Below, one piece after another: positions 47,966-58,159 of a stretch of 64,000 nt of DNA. The stretch's first letter is position 1. Every line of letters starts with the position of its first letter. The stretch comes from Megalonaias nervosa (Eukaryota > Mollusca > Bivalvia > Unionida > Unionidae): the NCBI GenBank assembly GCA_016617855.1, contig JAECUM010092839.1, forward strand, positions 1 through 64,000. The letters are read 5' to 3'. A model generated the notes under the pieces. It was not told the DNA's origin. It worked only from the letters and a program-made list of their open reading frames with translations, and searched no databases. A program made the position numbers and the translations under genes.

Positions 47966-48589
47966 GAAATTCAGATGATTTTGCAGATTTTAAATTATTC
48001 CCTAGTATACAAATTCAGTGTGCATAGTCTGCATTTTTCTCATTTGTTTCTTTCACAAAATGGAGACATACTTTTTAGGTAAAGAAACAAACATTCTATT
48101 CGAATATCTGCAAAATTATATTCTGAGTCAAATGTTTGGTTATTCATTTCAGCTCCAAAATAATTTATGAACGTTCCCATTAATGTGCATTTGAATATCA
48201 CTCAGGCATAAATTACAACTTGCAAATAAAATAATTTCATCAAATATCTATGTTGCATGCACAAAAATTGCATGTGCATTTCATGCTAGAATTTAATCAT
48301 TAAATTTGCCAGTTAATCAATACAGTTGGGAATACATTATTGTAATCTCTATTAGTCTTTACCAACGCTTCACTCAGGATCACACATCTTGTACAATAAA
48401 TAGCGACATACATTAAAAAAAAAATGGCACAGGTCACATTGCACAAGTTGGCTTCAAAAAGTTTGCTACAGAAAGTTCATTTGCATGTCAACAGGACATT
48501 TTCCTGGAAAGATGTCTGTTGGTCTTGTGCTGATGGTGTGTACTGTCTTCTGCATGAGCAACATACACCTAAAAATAAACCATCAGATT

Positions 48590-49095
48590 CCAAATCTGAG
48601 CTTTAAATCAGAGTACTATTAATTAACAATTATCTGCATTCCTTCCAAATCTGAGCTGTAAAAATGGTTTGCCCTGCTTCCCAATCTGAGCTATAAACCA
48701 GGGTACTATTAATTAACAATGGTCTGCACTCCTTCCAAATCTGAGCTATAAAAATGGTTTGCCCTGCTTCCCAATCTGAGCTATAGATCAGGGTACTATT
48801 AATAAACAATGGTTTGCCCTGCCAAGACATTAAATCAGGGTACTTTAAATCAGAGTATTATTAATTACCAATGGTCTACCTTGCTAAGACTTTAAAACAG
48901 GGTACTATTAATAAACAATGGTCTGCCCTCCTTCCCAATCTGAGCTATAAATCAGGGTACTATTAATTAAAACGGTTTGCCCTGCTATGACTTTTAAATC
49001 AAGGTACTTTTAACAAACAATGGTCTGCCCTGCTTCCCAATCTGAGCTATAAATCTGGGTACTATTAATTAACAATGGTCTGCCCTGCAAAGACA
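48590..49095. repeat. ~55-bp imperfect tandem repeat, about nine units
   Basis: Core: CCTTCCCAATCTGAGCTATA, AATCAGGGTACTATTAAT, TAACAATGGTCTGCCCTGC. Units vary by internal deletions. Confidence 0.9.
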
Positions 49096-49777
49096 TTCAA
49101 AGGATCATGGTAATCTCATGCAAAGCAGGTCACAAAAAGCAAACATGGATGCCACCAATAAGTGTAGAGTAGAAATTACAAAACTATGGTAATTATTCTG
49201 TTGACAGCTCCTATAAAATTTTTGCTCTGTGAAAGATTTTCTTTGCAGAATAGGCACATGTTTGCTGACATTAATAGAAGGTTTCCTATGCAGAATACAA
49301 AGGATCACTGATACTAAGGAGGTTTTCTTGGCAGAATAGGTATCCATTGGCTGCCACTAACAGAAGAAATGTTGAAAATGTAGAAAACTAGATGATCTTT
49401 GCATGTGCAGCAAATCAAATGGACTTATAAAACATGAGGTGGTTCTGAGGCCCTGTCAAAGAATGATTTAAGCAGTGTGACAGTAGTCTGTTTTGTCTCT
49501 GCTAAACACAAATCTTATTGAATATTGGCTTATTCTTCTTTGAACTTTTATCTGTATTAGTACTTACATCTTCTTTCTTTAGAAATAAGTACTACTTTTA
49601 GACACTGTATCAGCCTTGTTTGCTTTAATTTTTGTTATCTGTGTCACTGTCAACAAAAATGATATTTTCCAGAAATGTTAAATCTCCCCCAAATAATTAC
49701 ATTATGATTTCAATAGACATTTCAGGGCTCAATTTAAAAACTGAAATCATATGTACTGATGAATTAAAGTATTTTGG

Positions 49778-50038
49778 TTTTGTTTTGTTGTTGCTGTTGT
49801 AGGGTTTGATGCCATTTTTCAGCACAAGATAGGCTATACATGGCAGCCAGTATAAATGGTGGAGGAAGAACCCGGGAAAACTCCCAGAAAGAACCACCGA
49901 CCCATGAGAAGCTAGTGGCAAGCTTTCTCACATAACCCACATTGACTGAATCTGAGACTTGAACCCACGCAGACAGAGGTGAGATGGTAGTGATCCGTAA
50001 TGGTGAGCACTTTAGACCACTCGGCCACTCAGGGCCCC
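49778..50038 (-). mobile_element. tRNA-derived SINE (family B), near full length
   Basis: Minus strand: GGGCCCTGAGTGGCCGAGTG (A-box region), CGTGGGTTCAAGTCTCAG (B-box region), a body with CCCGGGTTCTTCCTCCACC, and a tail of AAC repeats. The most complete family B copy. No certain target duplication read. Confidence 0.9.
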
Positions 50039-50040
50039 CG

Positions 50041-50770
50041 TCTCGTTTTTTTATGGTATAATAACACGAATTTGAATGAAACAATGAAACAGAAAAATCT
50101 GATACCACTGACATAACTATCAACTATTAGAAAATATATGCTATGTTGGTTCCAAACTGGGGTTTTGACAGAAGAAATTCATGCTAGCAATTGTCAAAAC
50201 TGCCAGTGCAAATTAAGAGTTTCAGATGTTGATTCATTTCTACAAATACAACATATTTAGCACTGAGCGTTTTGGGATTTAGCATTTGTCTGTAGAACTT
50301 TAGCTTTGAAGTCACTGGCATCCATTAGTGTAACATATGTTTGAAATTGTGTAAATCATCTATAGGACTCAGTTTCTTTACAAGTGAATGCATAGAAATG
50401 AATGATTTAGTACTGTCAAACTTTCATAAGTTTGAAAGGAAAAATTTTGGGAAAATGGAAATCATGAACAAAATAACTAATTACTAATGGATAATGACTA
50501 AAGCCGAATCAAAACCAGATCCAGAACAGAAATTTCCACAGTGCAGCTATTTTCTGGTACACAAGGTAACTGAACATGTTATTATTTTTCATGAAAACTT
50601 TTTAACTCTTTGGAAAATTCTAGTGCTGACACAGAGTATGTAATCAAAACTTCCCTTAAAACTTTATGTAATGTTTCATCCTAATTAGAATTGACTCCAT
50701 TTTCTGAGGTCAATCATTGTTAAGAGGTGTGAATATAAGCAAAAGGTTCATGAAATATGAAAACAGGTAC
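50041..50770 (-). other. MAP3K1 intron 3 flank, nothing recognised
   Basis: Unique-looking AT-rich sequence between SINE B and exon w3. Confidence 0.5.
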
Positions 50771-52798
50771 CTCGAGCCAGAGTCTGACCAGGTGAGTTCT
50801 TTGGAGTTGCTGCAGTGACTTCAGACTGAAATGTGACTGGTTTCTCAATAGCTGCACCATGAACTGTTGGGCTTATCTCTAAGAGTTCTTCTGATAACAG
50901 GGATTTCTGACTGGCTGTTGGAAATCTATTTTGTTTCCCATTGGATGAGACAGCTGAGCAGGATCCAGCAGGTGAACACTGAGAAGAACATTTAAGATTT
51001 CTGGAGCAGCCATGTTTAGCAGCACATTCAATCTCTGAATGAATCGCATTGCAATTGGAATCAAAATTTTGCTTCTTGTCCCAATCAATGTCAAAGTCAC
51101 CAACTGGAGGACTGAATGTCCTTTTTAATTTAATCCTACTTATTTTATCCAGTTCTGTTAAGTCTTCCATGGATTTCTGCACTATTTCATACATTGTACT
51201 CTTTTGGTTATCAGTGATCTCTTCTGAGACATTGTCCATATCTGAGATGGAATGGTTGTCACTGGATGTAAGAGACATACTCATGTCAACCAATAAGTTA
51301 TCTTCACTGCGTGAAGGATATAAGGTCTTATTCCGGGGTCTTGGTGATTCTGGCTCTGATCTGAGAGATTGACCACAGGGAACAGACTCTCTTGTGTTTT
51401 TTCTCGCAACAGTTTGAGACTCTTGTAGTAGTATTACATCATCAAGATTTGTTTCCAGGACTGGCCCTATAGGTCTAGGTGGAGTTTTGGATCTCCACTT
51501 TCTCATTTTGACTTTTGATGGTGAATCTTTTGAGTCTATGTTCTTAGGCGATGTCACAACCAAGTTCTCATTTGTGACCCTTGATGGCGTCAAAGGTGAA
51601 TCTGTCACCATAGATGCAACTGCATACGAATCTGTCACTAAAGCGGCATCGGACAAGGCACTTGATGAAGCCGAATCATTCACAATTTTGTGTAAAGATT
51701 TTGAGGACTCTGCAACCTTGATATGTGACTTTGACAAGTCTGTGACTTTTGAACGTGATCTTGAAGAATTACTGCCTTCCTGTGAGGACTTAAATAATGA
51801 CAAGTCACTAACCTTTGGTGTGGACATAGAACTGTCCATATTAATTACCCCTGTTGTGGATAAAGTGTAGTCAGCTCCATTTCGTGGTGATACTGAACAG
51901 TCTGTGAATATTGGTGAGATCATGTCCTTAGGCATGGTGATAGAGGAATCACTTACCACAGGCTGATGTGATGTGGAATCTTGAAATTTTAGTTCTGAGG
52001 GAGAAATTACCTTAGCTGCTCGAATAAGCTTCACAGTTCGAGTTTCAACAGTTCCTGAAGGGAACTCTCCATCACTGCTATGCTCTACTTTATGTCCTGC
52101 AGAATTCTGGTCTGCATCAATACGCCGTGCTCTGATTGGTGTATTTGGTGGTACGAGAAATGGAGTTTTTGGAACAGTTACACAGTCCCCCTCACTCTGG
52201 CAGTCTGAGATGGATGTAACAGTAAGTGGAGAGTTACACCGAGGTGACGAGGTTGGTGAATCCATTGGAGTGTCATCTGGTGTCAATTCATTCTTACACA
52301 CAATCCCATGATGCAATTCATTAACTATTTTTTCTGACAAATTAAAATCCTCCACTATTCGAGCAAACTTACGCTGCATAGACTGCATATGCGATGTATC
52401 TAATTGGTTGAGCATGTTGTATAGTTCTGTAAGTAATTTCTCCACATGTGTTGAGAATCGAGTTACAAGGAGAAAAACTCTGCGGGACATTCTAGAGATA
52501 CGAGCATGTGAATTATTAATTCCTCTAATGGCAAACTGAGCAATAGACAACAGTCTTTCACAACCAGCAGGAAGGCTATCTTCCTCCAATGCTGCAGATG
52601 CCCCAGCTGTCTCCATGGAATTCTCTGAACTGGCACCATCTGGATTGAGACGTGGAATGAATTCACTTGAAAATTCTTCAAAAAATTTGTCAATGACATA
52701 TAATCTTCCAAGCAACCACTGCCAGCTTATCTCAGAAGGAGTGTAATCTTCAATCAAGATTGGCAAAATGTATGACATACCACCAAGTCCCCGTGCGC
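50771..52798 (-). CDS. MAP3K1: MAP3K1 exon w3: end of helical region plus Ser/Thr-rich linker
   Basis: 2028 nt: two bases, 675 codons, one base. Acceptor TTTACAG, donor GTACCTG. It opens with ARGLGGMSYILPILIEDYTP, and its WQWLLGRLYVIDKFFEEFSS corresponds to human [20 protein letters not shown]; helices continue to about codon 180. The rest is low-complexity and Ser/Thr/Pro-rich, with many proline-directed sites (for example DDTPMDSPTSSPRCNSP, VPKTPFLVPPNTPIRARR, SKTPPRPIGP) that could be MAPK targets. A serine-rich stretch near the middle contains SRSRSKVTDLSKS. This linker is poorly conserved across animals, so no function beyond regulation or flexibility is claimed. A single exon over 2 kb contrasts with the other exons of 92-173 nt. 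Antisense open frames inside it are shadows. Confidence 0.95.
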
Positions 52799-54695
52799 CT
52801 GTAAATAGAATTCAGAATTACAAAAATGATGAATCATTAATATTTACTTTCATCATATACTTTAATTCAAGTCCCATCAATTTGCATTATTGTTACTACT
52901 CAACATTTTCCAGTAATAACATCAAACTTCTGCAAGTACCACTGCCAATCATGAAACATAGGAATAGTTTTGTATTCAGAAAACATGTAATCTAGAGATG
53001 CTGAGAGCAGGGTATTATAAAATACCACTAGTCTGGATTTATGAAGAAATGTAAAATGTGATGGTGATGTAGCCAGAATATTAACCAATATGGATAGCAG
53101 TGGGACAATGGTTATTAACTAAGAGACATTTCAATTTCACAACCAAAAAAATTAAATTGCAAAAGTCATTAGAATTGCCACTTTAAAGGATTCAGACAAA
53201 TGTTTTGTTCAATGAAGAGTTTTCTCCTTACCAAAACCATATACCATATTTGAAAGTAAAAAAATGTGTTTCAGTAAAGATCATGCATAAGTACTTACAG
53301 AAATGTAGATACTTTGTCGGCAAAACAAGAACAAGTACTAATATTTCTGCCATTATGAAAACATTACCAGCAACATTGTCAGTTCTACTAATGACACCAC
53401 TATTATGTGACATAAAAAAGAACTACAAATGGGATTACTTCATTCAAAGGAAATTTACAATGGATGGGGTATGTGAAGATGAACAAGAATATGCCCATCT
53501 AATGACCTTGTCCCTACTAATGACCTTAACCTCTGAGCTAGGTTGTTGACTACTGTATGATAAGGCATGGATCTGGGTCAAGTTTCAACAAAATAACTGC
53601 TGTGGGCACAAAGTGACACCCTGGATAAGGAAACAGGCCACAGATTACATTATCTCTTACTGTGACCTTAACCTTGAAACATGGCTGTGTCCGATTTATT
53701 CTATATATAAATTAAAAAGCATGATTATTTCAGTTGTCAGAATAGTATTGAAATATGATCCATTTTTGAAGGTGATTCTGGTAGCAGCAAAGCCCAAGAA
53801 AAATAAATTTCTGAACTCATGGTTGATGGACTTTTACTTTGTGAAGCACACTGGCAAAGGGAAGCATTTAATTCTTTGCACATACTGCAAAAAAAAAATA
53901 TCAACACAAGTGTTGGAGTGTACGACATCCATTGAAATATTAGCACCACCTGTAAGTAATATTTCTGATGCACTGAACTGAACAAGTCAGATTAGTCCTT
54001 TATTATTATTCACTATCTTAATCTTGTATAGATACTAACTATTAACTGACCCATGCTTTTTCAGGATGATTTCAGCCATGAAATAGATTGACTGAAAGAC
54101 AATAATAACCATACACAGCCAAACCAATCTACTTGATCCAACATGCAAAGAAATCTCTCTGGCCATTTGTCAACTTGTCTCTACTATATACGTTCCAAAA
54201 TCATCCCCTTTTTGCTCATAGAACTGGTTTTATATTAAATCAATCAATAAAAGCTTTTATGGGTAAATCATCTGCAAACAAAGCATTAGATTGTGAGACC
54301 ATTAATTGCACTTTATGCATGAATATTTTGAAGCCCATTTAAAACCCTCCAATACACTTCCAACTACAGAGGTCATTGTACTACACATCATGTTATTTAC
54401 TTACTCACCTGCCATTTCTGCAGGGAACAATATGCAAGTGAAACTAAAAAGGAATTAAAAGTAAGAACAAAAGAACACCTTATGAATATCTGAAATAAGG
54501 AGACCTAGTGTCTAAACACTTTAACCAACCTGATCACAACATAAAATGTATTCAGTATCAGATAATTTAAATCATCCAATCTGATCCAGAGCTCTCTAAT
54601 AGCAACATTAATCAGAAAAATAGACAACTTTATTGGATAAACCAATTAGATACTATACATTCAGTAGGGATCAAAATATCTGTTAAAAGGGATCC
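52799..54695 (-). other. Part of MAP3K1 intron 2, no gene
   Basis: AT-rich. Contains TGACCTTAACCTTGAAAC-type strings near 53520 and 53670 that suggest scattered family 4 monomers. Plus-strand frames here (such as 53613-53981) have no recognisable domain. Confidence 0.5.
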
Positions 54696-54699
54696 CAGG

Positions 54700-55460
54700 C
54701 ATTTTTAACCTAGATATCATAATCAGTCTTCTGGTGAAAAACCTTTGTCAATATGGCTTAACATTTAGAAGCAGTAGGGATAACAAAATTTTCAAGATAG
54801 CTGTAATGATGGTTGACACAACTTTCATTCAGTACCATAAGTCTTCTGGCGAAAATCGAATGATGATAAAATACATCCGGGATGAGCAGTGATGAGATTT
54901 TCAAGATGGCAACTGTATCAACCATATTCGATCATAGATTGCCAACATTTTTATTTAAGATCCATAAAAAGTCAGTCTGTGAAATCCCCGTGTTGATATG
55001 AATTTCCATCCAGATGTTCAAGATGGCTGTTGTGGTGACAATGTCAGATTGGTTAGACCAGCACAATTTTCATTAATAACCAGTAAGTCATAATAAGAAG
55101 TCCTTTAAAAAAAAATCCATGGTGATATGACTGTCTGTTCAGGTGGAGTAGTAATAGCAAGATTTTCAGCATGTGGGGCCATATTGGATGTCCTGGCAGC
55201 ACCATTTTCATTTAGGAGTAATATGTCTTCTGGTAAAAAACCCATGTTGGTATGACTTTGTGTTCAGGAAGAAAAGCACTTCAAAGAATTTCACCATACT
55301 GGATGTTCTGGCAGCACAATTTTCATTTAGGAGTAACTGTATATTATCATATCTCTTCTAGTGAAAACCCCATGTTGAATAAGAATTTGTGTTCAGGAGG
55401 AGTGATAAAAAGATTTTCAAGACAGCTGCAATGGTGTCCATATTAGATGTTGTTGTTATC
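54700..55460. repeat. Family 1 monomers (~150 bp), five copies
   Basis: AAGTCTTCTGGCGAAAA, TTTTCAAGATGGCAACTG, CACCATTTTCATTTAGGAG and TGTTCAGGAGGAGTGATAA recur. It lies in intron 2, 25 kb from the intron 8 arrays and in the same orientation. Start and end modules are not evident here. Confidence 0.8.
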
Positions 55461-55698
55461 TTGTGAAACTATGCCCAAGTAAGCTAAAAACATAATGTTG
55501 ACACTTATGCCAAAAATAATAATGATAACAAAGATAATAATGTGATATCTCTAGCCTCTGCTTTGTATGCAAGGAAAATGTTTTTTTTTTTTTACTAACA
55601 TGATCCAACATAGCAAGGCATCACTGAACATATTTTCAGATTGTCCATTAGTATCCAATGTTCTACGATGTGAGTACCAATATGTAAAACAGACTGAC

Positions 55699-55790
55699 CT
55701 GGATTGACAAGCTCACGTCCTACAGCGAGCTCTCCATGCTGCCCTTTGGCTAATTCTGCCATTGTTGACAGAGACAGCTGATTAGTGCGC
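55699..55790 (-). CDS. MAP3K1: MAP3K1 exon w2: helical-repeat region
   Basis: 92 nt, from acceptor TTTCTGCAG to donor GTCAGT. It encodes RTNQLSLSTMAELAKGQHGE and then LAVGRELVNP, nearly colinear with human [20 protein letters not shown] and LAVGREILKA. It starts with one base completing Arg and ends with one base (G) that makes Gly with the next exon. This is among the most conserved non-catalytic parts of the family and fixes the gene as MAP3K1 rather than MAP3K2/3/4. Confidence 0.95.
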
Positions 55791-55904
55791 CTGCAGAAAC
55801 AAAAAAATCGTTGTTCAAAGTATGTGCAGAAACTATAAGAGCACATGTATACATACCCTGACAGTTCTCACACATCGTTTGCTGGGGGTACTCATATACA
55901 GCAT

Positions 55905-56430
55905 TGTAAATGCTAAAATAGGGGGTTGTAGGTGACCAGAACAATTACCTGTATGTGTGTGTGATCTAACCTTCGAATGCCAAAATATGGGGTTGTCGGT
56001 GACCAGAACAATTACCTGCATGTGTGTGTGATCTAACCTTCGAATGCCAAAAAATGGGGTTGTTGGTGACCAGAACAATTACATGTATGTGTGTGTGATC
56101 TAACCTTCGAATGCCAAAAAATGGGGTTGTTGGTGACCAGAACAATTACATGTGTGTGTGTGTGTGATCTAACCTTCAAATGCCAAAAAATGGGGTTGTT
56201 GGTGACCAGAACAATTACATGTATGTGTGTGTGATCTAACCTTCGAATGCCAAAAAATGGGGTTGTTGGTGACCAGAACAATCACCCGAGTGTGTAATCT
56301 AACTTTCCAATGACAAAATGAAGGATCATAGGTGACCAGACAATCACCTGTGTGTGTGCTCTAACCTTCCAATGACAATATAAGGGGTTGTAGGTGACCA
56401 GAACAATCAACTGTGTGAGAGATCTAACCT
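55905..56430. repeat. 67-bp minisatellite, about eight copies
   Basis: Unit: GTGTGTGATCTAACCTTCGA, ATGCCAAAAAATGGGGTTG, TTGGTGACCAGAACAATTAC. The GTGATCTAAC blocks start near 55961, 56028, 56095, 56164 and 56231. Each copy has a short TG run whose length varies. Copies at both ends are more diverged. Confidence 0.96.
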
Positions 56431-56654
56431 TCATTTCTTGGATTCAGACTTTAAACACACTTGTTTTTCATGGAGAAATATGATACTGTTAATTCACTAT
56501 TTTTCATGGCATAACAATTTTCTTGGATTTTGTGGTCGCTTCAAACTACAAATTAGAGACCAAATAAATAGTGAATCTTCTGTGGAAACAATAGGACCCT
56601 TTTCTTTAATGATGAATTTAAGTAATGATGAACAGTTGTTTTGCAAAACCAACA

Positions 56655-56697
56655 AAAGGTGAGTGCCTTCAACTACTTGGCCACCCAAGATCCCAAC
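56655..56697 (-). mobile_element. SINE B head fragment
   Basis: GGTGAGTGCCTTCAACTACT then TGGCCACCCAAGATCCC matches the tRNA-like head of family B only. Confidence 0.6.
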
Positions 56698-57238
56698 TGC
56701 AATATAGCTCATTGCAAGCAATAAAGTTAACATTGAAATGATTTTCAATGCATATTCCTGTGGGGGACATACTCTGTTCAGTTGTGTTTTCAACTTTATA
56801 CTCAGTTGGGTGAACTGTTGAGCTGGCATGATATCATCTTTTTTCTTGCTAACAGGGAATCCAAGGTTGGGGAAGAGTGTAACAAGGGATTTCATGTAAA
56901 CAATTTAAAATATAACTCACCTGGTGTTTTTGAAGTATGTTGTCCATGTAGTTGGATGTCTCAGAGATGGTCCTGATGTAAGACACTACACTGTCCATGT
57001 CAAGATCCAAGAAGTGATGTTGAGACCTAAAGGGAGTATACTGTACAGGTATACAGTATTCCTGAAGGGAAACCAAAGGAACTTCCTGGAGAAGCTATGA
57101 ATTGGGACATGTAGGTAAGCATGTTGAAAAATCATTGCTGATTGCAAAGTCTCCCTCGTGAATGGCATTTAAATCCTCCTTGGTGTTTCCATTTTTAACC
57201 ACGGTGTCCGTATGAAATGACTGAGAGCTGAGGTCTAT

Positions 57239-58041
57239 CAGATCTGCCAACCCTAACAAGACTGTCTCAGTAAGACATTTGATATTTTCTTCTGTAAGTT
57301 TGACCCATTTTCAGTAAGATGAACAAAATATCAGATACTGCTAAGGTTAGAAAACATGAATATTAAAAGTTCTGTATTCAAAACATTCAGCAACAGTAAA
57401 CGTTATGTTCAACTGAAAACTATAAAGTACATGTAGACCTTATTTACCTCTAGTACAGTTGCACAAACTTCAGTTCCCAACCCTATACAACTCAATTGCT
57501 TGTTGCTATCTCTTAACTCAACATAATTCCTGGAATCTATTTTCCATTTCACATCATGACAGCAATCATATCTCCCACCACAAGACATACTCAAATTGAC
57601 ACATGAAATCAACGTAATTGTGTCCCTTCCTGCTTTTATTCAAAAGAATCTGAATACACTTTTATTCTGTACTGATTATGAACACTTTTTAAAAGGCTTA
57701 TTTTCCCTTTTGTATTCAACATGCATCACTTGCTAGATGCCATATTTAAAAAATTCTATAATCAACAGTTTGATCATGCAGATGTTTTGCATAAAAATTC
57801 TGCATAAAAATAGGTGCAGTTTAAAGCATCTGTGCTACTACTGTATAGTTAGTCTGGTTCTGTGACTATCTCCACTAAATCTAACATGAAACCCAGATCC
57901 AAATGAACACGGACAAGCCAGTTATCTGGATTTTACCACAACAATCATATTTCTGAAGCTTTTTGCTTTTATTCTGTAAGTCTGTATTTTAAGGATGATT
58001 TCGTAACACTTTAGGCAAAATCATATGGGTTGGCAGGTCTG
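57239..58041. mobile_element. TIR element copy 2 (empty of SINE)
   Basis: Left CAGATCTGCCAACCC and the reverse complement of the right end, CAGACCTGCCAACCC, with an interior colinear with 35357-36282. It keeps the SINE-free site at 57877-57889. The right terminus is duplicated as part of a 71-bp repeat. Non-coding. Confidence 0.8.
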
Positions 58042-58156
58042 GGTTTATAACTGGTCAAAGAGTGCTGCTGGCCTTTGGCACCAAGGCAAAATTGTAAGGG
58101 TTGGCAGGTCTGGGTTTATAACTGGTCAAAGAGTGTTGCTGGCCTTTGGCACCAAG
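58014..58156. repeat. 71-bp tandem duplication over the TIR element end
   Basis: Two copies starting GGCAAAA at 58014 and 58085, each with GGGTTGGCAGGTCTGGGTTT and GCTGGCCTTTGGCACCAAG. The first copy includes the right terminus of the TIR element. Confidence 0.95.
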
Positions 58157-58159
58157 AAC

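Noticed and set aside
47018..47978. Repetitive Arg/Ser-rich proteins of 148 and 173 residues
   Set aside because: Product of the 27-bp minisatellite; no start context or domain, and similar repeats are non-coding.
51049..51870. Plus-strand frames of 107 and 127 residues
   Set aside because: Antisense shadows of MAP3K1 exon w3, whose minus frame is supported by homology and splice borders.
53613..53981. 122-residue plus-strand frame
   Set aside because: In MAP3K1 intron 2, overlaps family 4-like repeat strings, no domain recognised.
56497..56895. 132-residue minus-strand frame
   Set aside because: Crosses a SINE B head fragment, lacks a domain and does not join MAP3K1 exons.
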